Shown piece after piece: positions 42,367-51,618 of a DNA stretch of 64,000 bases (position 1 is its first letter; each line of letters opens with the position of its first letter). This DNA comes from Anabaena minutissima FACHB-250. Lineage in GTDB: Bacteria; Cyanobacteriota; Cyanobacteriia; Cyanobacteriales; Nostocaceae. The translations under genes were made by a program, and so were the position numbers. The stretch is taken from assembly GCF_014697125.1 (NCBI RefSeq), contig NZ_JACJRG010000034.1:1-64000 (forward strand). Direction: 5' to 3'. The notes beneath the pieces are model-generated. The model ran no database searches. It had not been told where the DNA came from and saw nothing but the letters and a program-made list of their open reading frames with translations.

Positions 42367-43758
42367 CTAAAACTCAGCATTTTGCGGTGTGCGAGGGAAA
42401 GGAATCACATCACGAATATTACCCATACCTGTCATAAATTGTACGAGTCGTTCAAAACCTAAGCCAAAGCCAGCGTGAGGGACAGTACCGTAACGGCGTA
42501 AATCCACATACCACCACAAGTCTTCCGGCTGCATACCTTGCGCTACTATACGGCGTTCTAGAACATCTAGGCGTTCTTCTCTTTGTGAACCGCCAATAAT
42601 TTCACCAATTTTGGGTGCAAGGATATCCATTGCACGGACGGTTTTTTCATCGTCATTCAAGCGCATATAGAAGGCTTTTATTTGTGCTGGGTAGTCGGTG
42701 ACGATGACTGGTTTTTTGAACAATTGTTCAGCTAGATGGCGTTCATGTTCTGATTGTAAATCTAAGCCCCAACTTACAGGATAGTCAAACTTAACATCGG
42801 CTTTTTCTAGCAGTTTGATAGCATCTGTGTAAGTTAATCGCTCAAATTGATTGTGAATAATATTTTCGGCTGTTGCTAAGACAGTATTATCAATGCGTTG
42901 ATTGAAAAATTCCATGTCTTCTGGGCATTTTTCTAAGACATAGCTAAAAATGTGCTTGAGAAACGCCTCAGCTAAATCCATATCGCCTTCTAAATCACAA
43001 AAAGCCATTTCAGGCTCAACCATCCAAAATTCAGCCAAGTGGCGGGATGTATTGGAGTTTTCTGCACGGAAGGTAGGACCGAAGGTATAGACGTTGCTAA
43101 ACGCCATTGACATCACTTCGGCTTCTAGTTGTCCACTGACGGTTAAGTATGTGGGTTTAGCGAAAAAGTCTTGGCTGTAATCAACCGATTGGTTTTCTGT
43201 GCGGGGTATATTCTTTAAATCCAAGCTGGTGACACTAAATAGTTCCCCTGCGCCTTCACAATCGCTAGCGGTAATAATAGGGGTGTGTACCCACAAAAAG
43301 CCTCTTTCTTGGAAGAATTGATGAATGGCTGTTGAACAAGCATTGCGGACACGGAAAACTGCACCAAAGGAATTAGTGCGCGATCGCAAGTGTCCAATAT
43401 TGCGTAAAAATTCAAAAGAGTGGCGTTTCTTTTGCAATGGGTAGGTTTCGGGATCAGCTTCACCGTAGACTTTCACTGTCTCGGCTTTCAATTCAATACG
43501 TTGTCCTTTCCCTTGGGAAGCCACCAGCACGCCATTAACCTCAACTGACGCACCTGTATTTAGTTGTTTTAAAATTGCTTCGTAGTCTGGCAAATCCTGA
43601 TTGATGACAACTTGCAAATTAGCTAATGATGAGCCGTCATTCACCTCAATAAACGCAAACCCCTTCAAGTCGCGCTTCGTTCTTACCCAGCCTTGAACTA
43701 CAAGAGACTCATCAGGTTGACCACTTCGCAGTATTTCTGCAATCCTTTGATTTACCAT
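42367..43758 (-). CDS. asnS: Asparaginyl-tRNA synthetase
   Basis: A 463-residue class IIb aminoacyl-tRNA synthetase charging tRNA-Asn. The N-terminal OB-fold (VVQGWVRTKRDLKGFAFIEVNDGS) binds the anticodon. Class II motif 2 is FRAENSNTSRHLAEFWMVEPE, and motif 3 is GFGLGFERLVQFMTGMGNIRDVIPFPRTP. The RAENSNT rather than aspartyl-type motif indicates Asn specificity. It lies 2 bp from the upstream small coiled-coil gene on the same strand, so the two probably share a transcript. Confidence 0.95.
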   Translation of the reverse strand: MVNQRIAEILRSGQPDESLVVQGWVRTKRDLKGFAFIEVNDGSSLANLQVVINQDLPDYEAILKQLNTGASVEVNGVLVASQGKGQRIELKAETVKVYGEADPETYPLQKKRHSFEFLRNIGHLRSRTNSFGAVFRVRNACSTAIHQFFQERGFLWVHTPIITASDCEGAGELFSVTSLDLKNIPRTENQSVDYSQDFFAKPTYLTVSGQLEAEVMSMAFSNVYTFGPTFRAENSNTSRHLAEFWMVEPEMAFCDLEGDMDLAEAFLKHIFSYVLEKCPEDMEFFNQRIDNTVLATAENIIHNQFERLTYTDAIKLLEKADVKFDYPVSWGLDLQSEHERHLAEQLFKKPVIVTDYPAQIKAFYMRLNDDEKTVRAMDILAPKIGEIIGGSQREERLDVLERRIVAQGMQPEDLWWYVDLRRYGTVPHAGFGLGFERLVQFMTGMGNIRDVIPFPRTPQNAEF

Positions 43759-43760
43759 AT

Positions 43761-44123
43761 TTACCCAGCACAGGACTTTAATATCCAGCCTATAATAACG
43801 CCCATTCCACCAAAGCGGACAGCTTGCCAGAAAGGTTTTTTGAGACTACGCCAAGAAAATAACTGGCTTTCTAAGTTTAGTTCTAGCACTTCTAACTGTT
43901 GTTTGATGTGCCGTAACTCTGCTTTGATTTCTGGTGTTTTATGCTTATTTTCCTGCAATTCGTCCCGACGTTGTTGCCATTGTGCCTGTTGGGTACGATC
44001 GCTGTCTACTTGAGCATAACGTTCTTTTAACAATATCAGCGATCGCTCGACTTCTTCTAGTTCCTGCTCAAAATCCGGTTCTTGATTTTTCCCTGGTGAA
44101 TGTGGTTGTTTAGGCGGCTTCAT
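43761..44123 (-). CDS. Coiled-coil protein with C-terminal membrane anchor
   Basis: A 120-residue hypothetical protein. Residues 15-85 form a charged coiled coil (FEQELEEVERSLILLKERYAQVD, IKAELRHIKQQLEVLELNLE). The C-terminus (PFWQAVRFGGMGVIIGWILKSCAG) is a single hydrophobic tail anchor. It is of a kind common in cyanobacterial genomes, but I know no function. The stop lies 2 bp from asnS, which suggests co-transcription. The codon composition matches real genes. Confidence 0.7.
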   Translation of the reverse strand: MKPPKQPHSPGKNQEPDFEQELEEVERSLILLKERYAQVDSDRTQQAQWQQRRDELQENKHKTPEIKAELRHIKQQLEVLELNLESQLFSWRSLKKPFWQAVRFGGMGVIIGWILKSCAG

Positions 44124-44167
44124 ATACGGCTAGTAAACTAATATAAAAAATAAGTCTGCCAATCTAG

Positions 44168-44203
44168 AGACTTAAAACTCATTACTCATTACTCAGCACT
44201 TAA
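44168..44203. repeat. Short STRR (ACTCATT/ACTCAGC)
   Basis: Units of ACTCATT and ACTCAGC, three to four copies, lie directly upstream of the small gene at 44206. Confidence 0.8.
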
Positions 44204-44205
44204 AT

Positions 44206-44487
44206 ATGCTTTCTAAAACCAATCACATCAATGAATTGAGCGAATTAGAAATAGCCCAAGCCCTCATGGAAAGGCTGAGTATTTCCCCTAACGATTGGCA
44301 TCGCCTCAAGTCTAACCGCAATTCTCGCGCTAGTGAACAAATTGCAGCTGCAATGGTATTTCTCCTCAAAAACGAACCACAAGAGGCTCTTGCTAGACTA
44401 GAACAAGCTGTTGGTTGGTTAGATCGTTCCCTTTCCGCTCCTCCCTGTCCGACTCATGGACATAAGGGACAGGGGACTGGTGACTAG
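44206..44487 (+). CDS. Small cyanobacterial hypothetical protein
   Basis: 93 residues, soluble, mostly helical: LSELEIAQALMERLSISPNDWHRLK, then ASEQIAAAMVFLLKNEPQEALARLEQAVGWLDRSLSAP. It matches a small family I remember only as a conserved cyanobacterial DUF. The final ten residues (HGHKGQGTGD) are translated from STRR-like DNA (GGGACAGGGGACTGG), so the ancestral end is probably near Pro-82. Divergent from the coiled-coil gene. Confidence 0.65.
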   Translation: MLSKTNHINELSELEIAQALMERLSISPNDWHRLKSNRNSRASEQIAAAMVFLLKNEPQEALARLEQAVGWLDRSLSAPPCPTHGHKGQGTGD

Positions 44488-44518
44488 TACCGCTACGCTT
44501 TGCTCCAATTCAAAATTC

Positions 44519-44632
44519 AAAATGACGCTCTCTACGAGACGCTGCGCGTTAGCGGAGCTTTCGCTTTAGCGATACGATGACTCGCTCTAAGCGAAGCTAT
44601 GCCGAAGGCTTTACGCTGCGCTAACAAAATTC
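44519..44632. repeat. Interspersed GC-rich palindromic repeat, copy 3
   Basis: Contains CTCTCTACGAGACGCTGCGCG and AAGCGAAGCTATGCCGAAGGCTTTACG, the latter nearly identical to AAGCGTAGCTATGCCGCAGGCTTTACG near 39558. It lies between two convergent genes. Confidence 0.8.
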
Positions 44633-44683
44633 TTGCATTAAAGATAATACTAGGGATTGGGAAATTCTTTCCCAATCCCTAGC

Positions 44684-45133
44684 CTACCGCCTCAAAGACA
44701 GACGGGGGCGGTTTTGCATTTGCTTACACAGTCTTAATTCTGTACCTTTGCGATTCCACTCTACTTGATCAAAAATTTGGTGTAGGAGACACATACCTCT
44801 GCCATTTTCTGACTCATCAGATGGTAAATAATCTGTTGGGTCTTCATTCTCGCTAGTCACGGGATGAAATCCTTGTCCTTGGTCTGATATCACCCACCAA
44901 TACTGATTATCTATTAGAGAAAACCGGACTACAACTTTTTTACTGGGATCAAGATTATTGCCATGTTTAGCTGCATTAACTAGGGCTTCTTGGAGTCCTA
45001 GCCGCAGTTCGGACTGCAATCTGGAGGGGATTTCCGCCAGTAGTAAATCTAAAATAGGACAAAGGTAAAGCGTTGAGGCGAAACTAAGTGTGCCCCAATA
45101 ACGTCCCACTGGACGAAGGGAAATGGTTATCAC
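44684..45133 (-). CDS. RsbW-like serine kinase / anti-sigma ATPase
   Basis: A 149-residue protein with a stand-alone GHKL ATPase domain of the anti-sigma factor type: RLGLQEALVNAAKHGNNLDPSKKVVV (N box), WWVISDQGQGFHP (G1), SENGRGMCLLHQIFDQVEWN (G2). Such proteins phosphorylate an STAS antagonist and control sigma factors or PP2C pathways by partner switching. No partner gene is adjacent, so the target is open. It has about 410 bp of non-coding DNA in front. Confidence 0.85.
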   Translation of the reverse strand: MITISLRPVGRYWGTLSFASTLYLCPILDLLLAEIPSRLQSELRLGLQEALVNAAKHGNNLDPSKKVVVRFSLIDNQYWWVISDQGQGFHPVTSENEDPTDYLPSDESENGRGMCLLHQIFDQVEWNRKGTELRLCKQMQNRPRLSLRR

Positions 45134-45544
45134 GAGAGAAACCCCATAGCTTTCAGTTAGCTAGACATCAGTTTGCTTTTATATGCACCCTGATAGTGGT
45201 TGAGGTAGTCATGCTGCCTTCAAACTTGCGTCTTAATTACTAAATATTGAAAATGCTGGGGAGCATTGACTCTATTGGTGATGTTTGATTGTTGATACAT
45301 AAAACGGCTTTGAGAAATTATGCTAGTTAAGTTAGCAAGTTGGAAAATCATACAAATTACAAAGGTTTTATATTCTCTTAAAAATCGCCGATTTATACTT
45401 TATACAATCTTATTCATTGGTAGCTAGAGTCTATGCAACTTGGGTTTTGTTAACAAAATTATTGTTATTCTTATGTTATTTCAATTTTAGCATTTTTACT
45501 ATGCAATAGGCTACAAATTTGCAATGTAAGTTTTTTGTAAAGGG
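45134..45544. other. Intergenic region
   Basis: 410 bp without a recognisable gene between the RsbW-like gene and the end of the RNA methyltransferase gene. AT-rich; no strong hairpin. Confidence 0.4.
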
Positions 45545-46927
45545 CTAATTATCCTTGTCAAAGTGTGATAATACAAGGAAAGCAGCAGCTTCCACATGAG
45601 ATGTTTGTGGAAAAAAATCGGCGGGTTGGATGCGTTGAATAGTATACAAACCATTTTCACAGAGTAATTTAAGGTCGCGAGCGAGGGTAGCTACTTTACA
45701 GCTGACGTAAACGATGCGCGGGGGTTTCGACAATAATAAAGATTCGATGACAGCGCGATCGCATCCCTTACGTGGTGGATCTAGTATGACTACACTCGGT
45801 ATTATTCCCATATTCGGCAGTAATCTCTCAACTGCGCCCACTTGAAATGTGACATTATGTATACCATTGCGATCGGCATTGACAATCGCCTGTTGTACCG
45901 CTTCTGGTTGTAGTTCTAATCCTATGGCTTGGCGTACCTGTTTCGCTAAGGGTAAAGTTAAAGTCCCAATACCACAATAAGCATCAACTAGCACCTCATC
46001 ACCTTGCAATTTTAATTCTGACTGAATGACTTCTAATAGAGCTTCGGCTGTTTCCGTAGAAACTTGAAAAAATGTATCGGGGCGGACTTGAAAATCTAGT
46101 CCTGCAAAGATTTCTCGCAGATAAGAGACTCCGGCTATGCAGCGAGTTTCTTTCCCAAAAATGGCATTTGTGCGTCCAGGATTGTAATTTAAGGACACCC
46201 CAACTAACAGGGGATATCGCTTCAGCCATGCTTCTGCTTGCTTGTCAATTCTTGGTAAATCTTCATTTTTGACTACTAAAGTTAACAACATTTCACCTGT
46301 ACGCCGGCCAATGCGTAAACTCAAATGGCGAATTTGTCCTTGATGGCGGGTTTCATCATAAATTGACCAGCCTTGTTGTTGGATGTCTTGCTTAATTTCC
46401 GCTAGTAAAGGATTTAAGTGTACATCTTGGACGGGACATTGATTTAAGTTAACTAATTGGTGGCTACCTTTTTGGTAATAACCAGCTTGTACTTGACCTG
46501 TGGGAGAGATATCTAGAGGATAGGTAGCTTTGTTCCGATAACCCAAAGGCGAATCTGCCACTAATACGGGATCTACCGTTGGTGTAGTAAAACCACCGAT
46601 ACGTTGTAAAGCTTGGATAACTTGATGGCGTTTAGCAACGAGTTGATATGCATAATCAATATGTTGCCACTGACAACCGCCACACTTATCAGCCACAATG
46701 CAGCTAGGCCGAATGCGATGAGGAGAGGGTTGTAATAATTCTTTAACTTTGCCGTGAGCGTATTTCGGTTTGACGTGTACCAAGCGTACCAGAGCGCGAT
46801 CGCCTGGGACAGTATCCGGCACAAACACCACCCGTTCCTCAAAACGCCCTACACCGTCGCCTGTATCGCTCAAATCTGCGATCGTGATCTCTATTAATCC
46901 ACCCTGTTGCCAAATAGAATTAGTCAT
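45545..46927 (-). CDS. rlmD: 23S rRNA (uracil-5-)-methyltransferase, RumA/RlmD type
   Basis: A 460-residue SAM-dependent RNA m5U methyltransferase. The TRAM domain at the N-terminus (LIEITIADLSDTGDGVGRFEERVVFVPDTVPGD) is followed by the [4Fe-4S]-binding Cys cluster (CIVADKCGGCQWQ), the SAM motif VDAYCGIGTLTLPLAK, VILDPPRKGCD and the catalytic VYVSCKVATLARDL. Whether it modifies U1939 (RlmD), U747 or tRNA U54 cannot be read from the sequence; bacteria often carry several paralogues. Confidence 0.85.
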   Translation of the reverse strand: MTNSIWQQGGLIEITIADLSDTGDGVGRFEERVVFVPDTVPGDRALVRLVHVKPKYAHGKVKELLQPSPHRIRPSCIVADKCGGCQWQHIDYAYQLVAKRHQVIQALQRIGGFTTPTVDPVLVADSPLGYRNKATYPLDISPTGQVQAGYYQKGSHQLVNLNQCPVQDVHLNPLLAEIKQDIQQQGWSIYDETRHQGQIRHLSLRIGRRTGEMLLTLVVKNEDLPRIDKQAEAWLKRYPLLVGVSLNYNPGRTNAIFGKETRCIAGVSYLREIFAGLDFQVRPDTFFQVSTETAEALLEVIQSELKLQGDEVLVDAYCGIGTLTLPLAKQVRQAIGLELQPEAVQQAIVNADRNGIHNVTFQVGAVERLLPNMGIIPSVVILDPPRKGCDRAVIESLLLSKPPRIVYVSCKVATLARDLKLLCENGLYTIQRIQPADFFPQTSHVEAAAFLVLSHFDKDN

Positions 46928-46992
46928 TAGTCATTAATCATTAGTCAATATTCATTCTCCCCTGTTACCCGTCACCTGTTCACTGTTCCCTT
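46922..46992. repeat. STRR (TTAGTCA then CCTGTTCAC-type)
   Basis: TAGTCATTAGTCATTAATCATTAGTCAAT followed by CCCGTCACCTGTTCACTGTTCCC units lies between the methyltransferase gene and apcD, which are divergent. Confidence 0.75.
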
Positions 46993-47059
46993 CCCCCTTC
47001 ACTTCTGTACCTCCAACTCGTTAAACTAACAAATAATATTTCGCGTGATTTAAATAATC

Positions 47060-47545
47060 ATGACTGTAATTAGCCAAGTTATTCTCAAAGCCGACGACGA
47101 ACTGCGCTATCCCAGCAGTGGCGAACTCAAGAGCATTAAAGAGTTCTTGCAAACCGGCGAACAAAGAACACGCATTGCTGCTACCTTAGCGGAAAACGAA
47201 AAAAAGATAGTTCAGGAAGCCACCAAAAAACTTTGGCAGAAGCGTCCTGATTTTATCGCACCTGGCGGTAACGCTTACGGTGAAAAACAGCGTGCTTTGT
47301 GCATCCGTGACTATGGCTGGTACTTACGCCTAATTACTTATGGTGTACTTGCTGGCGATAAAGAACCAATCGAAAGCATTGGTTTAATTGGAGTGCGGGA
47401 AATGTACAACTCCCTAGGTGTTCCTGTTCCTGGCATGGTAGAAGCCATCAATTGTCTGAAAACAGCATCTTTAGACTTACTCAGTGCAGAAGATGCCGCA
47501 GCAGCAGCACCTTACTTCGATTACATCATTCAAGCGATGTCATAG
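47060..47545 (+). CDS. apcD: Allophycocyanin B alpha chain (ApcD)
   Basis: A 161-residue phycobiliprotein of the phycobilisome core. It opens MTVISQVILKADDELRYPSSGELKSI, carries the chromophore attachment C81 in QRALCIRDYGWYLRLITYG (phycocyanobilin), and keeps GLIGVREMYNSLGVPVPGM. The sequence is closer to ApcD than to ApcA (KQLWQKRPDF-type region, GEQRTRIAATLAENEKKIV). ApcD is a terminal emitter passing excitation to photosystem I or II. It stands alone, not with apcABC, with a long downstream hairpin. Confidence 0.92.
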   Translation: MTVISQVILKADDELRYPSSGELKSIKEFLQTGEQRTRIAATLAENEKKIVQEATKKLWQKRPDFIAPGGNAYGEKQRALCIRDYGWYLRLITYGVLAGDKEPIESIGLIGVREMYNSLGVPVPGMVEAINCLKTASLDLLSAEDAAAAAPYFDYIIQAMS

Positions 47546-47647
47546 TAAAAAGTCTACGCTGGTTCTACAAGTGTGCTTCTGATCTACTAGATTGAGTGTG
47601 AAGTATTAACCTCATACATCGATAAAATCTCCAATTTGATCATAACC

Positions 47648-47708
47648 TCCCCACATCTGGTTGTGGCTCTGGCATAATTTGTGTCAAGTTACCAACTAGA
47701 TGTGGGGA
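47648..47708 (+). terminator. Long inverted repeat downstream of apcD
   Basis: TCCCCACATCTGGTTG pairs with CAACTAGATGTGGGGA over about 15 of 16 positions across a 29-nt loop, and AATTTTATT follows. Probably the apcD terminator or an RNA stabiliser. Confidence 0.7.
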
Positions 47709-47793
47709 AATTTTATTGATGTATAGGGATTTAGCAACGTCATTCTTCCCTGCGCCTCTGCTCCCTAGCCTCTTCTTCGACCCCAAACAAAAA

Positions 47794-47823
47794 GCCGACA
47801 ACCTTTTTCAAAAGACTGTCGGC
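47794..47823 (-). terminator. Orphan minus-strand terminator
   Basis: GCCGACA/TGTCGGC with a T-run (GCTTTTTG) on the minus strand. No minus-strand protein gene ends here, since both neighbouring genes are on the plus strand. It may terminate an unannotated small RNA transcribed leftward from about 48000. Confidence 0.55.
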
Positions 47824-48073
47824 AATTAGTGTGTTCCCTATTAATGACTCGGCTAGAGTTCAGTAATGAGCTAATCATCCCAATTTGCCCATTGGCGGGA
47901 AACGATCTTAATCATGAATCTATGTGATTGTTATCACTTAGTTTTAACGAAAAGACTGCATTTACTAGTAAAATCTCTAACTTTAGTAAGACAAATTTTT
48001 CTAGAATAGCAAAAAGATGTAGTAAAAACTACGAAATCCCGATTTTTTTAATTATCAGTACACGTAGGTAAAA
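47824..48073. other. Intergenic region upstream of lipoprotein gene
   Basis: Contains GCGGGAAACGATC at about 47896 and AT-rich promoter-like DNA. No ORF. A leftward small RNA is possible because of the orphan terminator. Confidence 0.35.
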
Positions 48074-48727
48074 ATGAATATTCAGTCTGCTTACTTTTTA
48101 ATTGGGTCAATTATTTTAGGAACTTTCTTTGGTTGTGCTGTGCCACGACAGGAGCAAGTTGTTCAAAATCCGGTTGTCACACCTAAGCCTGATGCTCCTG
48201 AAATCAGTTATAACCCATCTGGGCAACCAGCTACAAAAACTGCCACAATTTATATTGAAGGAGAAAAAACTCCCATTACCCTAAAACTCTACGAAGACTA
48301 TAAGACTTTATTCACTACATATTTTCCCGATCAGGAGTTTATCGCGGAAGGTGTTAGTTCTGGTGAAGGGACAGGGGTAAAGTTCATCGTCAATTTTGAT
48401 GGGAGCAAAAATGAGAACGCCTATATTAGTGTCTTTTTCCCGAATAATGTCCAAACTATCGAACAACTAGAAAGCTTTGTGAATAGTAAGTCTGGACTCA
48501 TTGCATCTAATAAATGGAGCATCATCAGTCGGAGTGCAAAAGTCTCCTATCCTTGGGCAAAAGAAAAGATTGATTTCCGCCAAGGACAAGAGATTATCGG
48601 TACTGTATACCTTGGTGAACAAAACGGTAAAGTTTTCTATGTAATTAATCATTACCCAGCAGAGTACGGTGATGGATTTGCACCAAGAGCCGATTTGATT
48701 TTACAAAACCTAAAGGTTAGTAGTTAA
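48074..48727 (+). CDS. Putative lipoprotein of unknown function
   Basis: 217 residues. The signal peptide (FLIGSIILGTFF) ends in GC, a lipobox-like FFGC with Cys 21, so it is likely an outer- or inner-membrane lipoprotein. The mature part begins with a Pro-rich spacer (NPVVTPKPDAPEIS) and continues with a mixed alpha/beta domain (TATIYIEGEKTPITLKLYEDYKTLFTTYFP, then VKFIVNFDGSKNENAYISVFFP). I do not recognise the family. Confidence 0.7.
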   Translation: MNIQSAYFLIGSIILGTFFGCAVPRQEQVVQNPVVTPKPDAPEISYNPSGQPATKTATIYIEGEKTPITLKLYEDYKTLFTTYFPDQEFIAEGVSSGEGTGVKFIVNFDGSKNENAYISVFFPNNVQTIEQLESFVNSKSGLIASNKWSIISRSAKVSYPWAKEKIDFRQGQEIIGTVYLGEQNGKVFYVINHYPAEYGDGFAPRADLILQNLKVSS

Positions 48728-48930
48728 GAAATTGAAGGTAGCACAGCCAAACATTCTTATTTTTTAAAGTTAGCGATCGCATCTTCGCCCGAATCAAGGA
48801 AAATTATGATATATAGCAAGAGGTGAAAGTGAGCCTAGAACATTTCTAAACGATTTACCTTTCTCGAACTGCACATACAGCACAAGTAAATCGATACAAT
48901 AATGCTCTGTACTCTTGGTGCATTATTTCC

Positions 48931-51297
48931 ATGACTGCCACATCTCCTGCTCCCTTTTCTCCCCAAGAAATTGCTGCTCAAGGTATTAAACCAGAAGAAT
49001 ATGCAGAAATTGTGCGCCGCTTAGGTCGTCATCCCAACAAAGCCGAATTGGGAATGTTTGGGGTGATGTGGTCTGAGCATTGCTGCTACAAAAATTCTCG
49101 ACCTTTACTCAAACAGTTTCCCACTACTGGCCCCCGCATCCTTGTAGGGCCAGGAGAAAACGCTGGGGTTGTAGATTTGGGTGAAGGACTGCAACTAGCA
49201 TTTAAAATTGAGTCTCATAACCATCCCTCAGCTGTTGAACCCTTTCAAGGTGCTGCCACCGGCGTTGGTGGTATTCTCAGAGATATTTTTACAATGGGTG
49301 CGCGTCCCATCGCTTTGTTAAACTCGCTTCGGTTTGGTTCTCTAGAAGACCCCAGAACCCAAAGGCTCTTCTCTGGTGTAGTTGCAGGAATTTCTCATTA
49401 TGGTAACTGTGTTGGCGTTCCCACTATCGGCGGTGAAGTGTACTTTGACCCTGCTTACTCCGGTAATCCTTTAGTGAATGTCATGGCACTAGGATTAATG
49501 GAAACGCCGGAAATTGTCAAATCTGGAGCATCCGGTATCGGGAATCCTGTATTGTATGTGGGGTCTACCACTGGCCGCGATGGTATGGGAGGAGCTAGTT
49601 TTGCTAGTGCGGAATTAAGTGGTGAATCAATGGATGACCGTCCGGCGGTGCAAGTAGGCGACCCCTTTTTAGAAAAATCTTTAATTGAAGCTTGTCTGGA
49701 GGCGTTTAAAACAGGTGCAGTCGTAGCTGCTCAAGATATGGGTGCTGCGGGTATTACCTGTTCTACTGCTGAGATGGCGGCGAAAGGTGGTGTCGGGATT
49801 GAATTGGATTTAGATAAGATTCCGGTGCGAGAATTGGGGATGATTCCCTATGAATATTTGCTTTCAGAATCTCAAGAACGGATGCTGTTTGTTGCCCACA
49901 AAGGACGAGAGCAAGAGTTAATTGATATTTTCCACCGTTGGGGACTACAGGCTGTTGTTGCTGGTACGGTAATTAGCGAACCCATTGTCAGGATTCTATT
50001 TCAACGTGGAGTAGCAGCAGAAATTCCGGCTGATGCTTTAGCAGAAAATACCCCCCTTTACGAGCGTGAGTTGCTAGCAGAACCACCAGAATATGCTCGT
50101 AAAGCTTGGGAATGGTCGCCTAATGCTTTGCCGACTTGTACATCTCAGGGTATTAAAATTCAAGGTAATTTGCAAAGTTGGCTTGATATTTTATTAACTT
50201 TACTAGATACACCCACGATCGCCTCCAAAAATTGGGTGTATCGTCAATATGACCACCAAGTCCAGAACAATACTGTCATCCTTCCAGGTGGCGCGGATGC
50301 GGCAGTAGTACGCTTACGACCACTGGAAAGGAAGCAGGGGAGCAGGGAAGCAGGGGAGCAGGGGGGAATTAACCATGCCTTAAGCGGCGTTGCTGCGACA
50401 GTAGACTGTAATCCTCGTTATGTTTACCTTGATCCTTATGAGGGAGCGAAGGCAGTAGTAGCAGAAGCAGCACGCAACCTTAGCTGTGTGGGTGCAGAAC
50501 CTCTGGCGGTGACAGATAACCTCAATTTTGGCAGCCCGGAAAAACCCATTGGTTACTGGCAATTAGCAGAGGCTTGTCGAGGTTTGGCGGAAGGGTGTCG
50601 AGAATTAGCCACCCCAGTAACAGGTGGGAATGTTTCTCTATATAATGAAACTCTTGATTCCCAAGGTAACCCCCAACCGATTTACCCGACTCCTGTTGTG
50701 GGAATGGTGGGATTAATTCCAGATTTAACCAAAATTTGCGGTCAAGGTTGGCAAACCCCAGGTGATGTGATTTATCTTCTCGGTTCATCTCCTTGCAACT
50801 TAGGCGCATCGGAATATTTAGCTACCCTTCACAGCACTGTCGCAGGTAGACCAAGCAAGGTAGATTTTGATTTGGAACGTCGTGTGCAGAAAGTCTGCCG
50901 TGAGGGTATCCGTTCCGGTTGGGTAAGTTCAGCCCATGATTGTGCTGAGGGGGGTGTAGCTATTGCCATAGCAGAATGTTGTCTGGCTGGCAAGCTAGGG
51001 GCGCAAATTTATTTAGACGCTACACAGTCACAACGCCTTGATGAATTACTCTTTGGTGAAGGTGGAACAAGAATTATTGTATCTGTAGCATCAGCACAAC
51101 AAGAAAATTGGGAATCCTACTTACAGGCACATCTGGCTCAAGAATGGCAAAAAATAGGTACGGTGGGTAATACCGATGGAGGATTGGCGGTTTTAACTAC
51201 TGATAACCAAACCTTAATCCAAGTTAGTATCAAAGAGATGAATGATCGCTATCAAAATGCGATCGCCAGACGCTTAAAACTAAAGGCTAGAGGATAA
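48931..51297 (+). CDS. purL: Phosphoribosylformylglycinamidine synthase subunit PurL
   Basis: A 788-residue ATP-dependent synthetase of the fourth purine step (FGAR plus glutamine to FGAM), working with PurQ and PurS. N-terminal HPNKAELGMFGVMWSEHCCYKNSRPLL, the Mg/ATP motif IESHNHPSAVEPFQGAATGVGG, and in the second half GAEPLAVTDNLNFGSPEKP are visible. At about residues 467-480 the reading frame carries ERKQGSREAGEQGG, which is the translation of an AGCAGGG-type STRR inserted in frame between two structural repeats. purF follows 321 bp downstream. Confidence 0.95.
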   Translation: MTATSPAPFSPQEIAAQGIKPEEYAEIVRRLGRHPNKAELGMFGVMWSEHCCYKNSRPLLKQFPTTGPRILVGPGENAGVVDLGEGLQLAFKIESHNHPSAVEPFQGAATGVGGILRDIFTMGARPIALLNSLRFGSLEDPRTQRLFSGVVAGISHYGNCVGVPTIGGEVYFDPAYSGNPLVNVMALGLMETPEIVKSGASGIGNPVLYVGSTTGRDGMGGASFASAELSGESMDDRPAVQVGDPFLEKSLIEACLEAFKTGAVVAAQDMGAAGITCSTAEMAAKGGVGIELDLDKIPVRELGMIPYEYLLSESQERMLFVAHKGREQELIDIFHRWGLQAVVAGTVISEPIVRILFQRGVAAEIPADALAENTPLYERELLAEPPEYARKAWEWSPNALPTCTSQGIKIQGNLQSWLDILLTLLDTPTIASKNWVYRQYDHQVQNNTVILPGGADAAVVRLRPLERKQGSREAGEQGGINHALSGVAATVDCNPRYVYLDPYEGAKAVVAEAARNLSCVGAEPLAVTDNLNFGSPEKPIGYWQLAEACRGLAEGCRELATPVTGGNVSLYNETLDSQGNPQPIYPTPVVGMVGLIPDLTKICGQGWQTPGDVIYLLGSSPCNLGASEYLATLHSTVAGRPSKVDFDLERRVQKVCREGIRSGWVSSAHDCAEGGVAIAIAECCLAGKLGAQIYLDATQSQRLDELLFGEGGTRIIVSVASAQQENWESYLQAHLAQEWQKIGTVGNTDGGLAVLTTDNQTLIQVSIKEMNDRYQNAIARRLKLKARG
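50329..50366 (+). repeat. STRR inside purL coding sequence
   Basis: GGAAGCAGGGGAGCAGGGAAGCAG-type 7/8-nt units, about 38 bp, are read in frame as a charged, Gly/Arg-rich insert. The same unit (GAAGCAGGGAGCAG) recurs just after the purL stop at about 51302-51315. Confidence 0.85.
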
Positions 51298-51618
51298 GAA
51301 GAAGCAGGGAGCAGAGGGGGAAAATTCCATACCCAAGGACTTATGCCCTAGTCCACCTAACTAATGAATAAATTCCCCCAAACCAATGGCATCTTTGGAC
51401 ACAATTAGGGTACTGTTTTAATAGATGGTTAAAGATTTATTAAGAACAGCCCCACTGTCCAGTTAATAGAATTAATCCCAGTGACACCAATTCTCCGAAA
51501 TTCAACAATATATCTAAACTTAGAAGCTCTTCTGACATCTGGATTTCTGAATTTTGAATTTTGAATTTTGAATTTTGAATTGGTATGACTTGACACCCCC
51601 ACCAGGAGCAAAGCTAGC
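51298..51618. other. purL-purF intergenic region with STRR
   Basis: Holds a short GCAGGGAGCAG repeat after purL and, at about 51547-51580, five copies of GAATTTT. An apparent -35/-10 is not clear; purF may have its own promoter. Confidence 0.6.
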
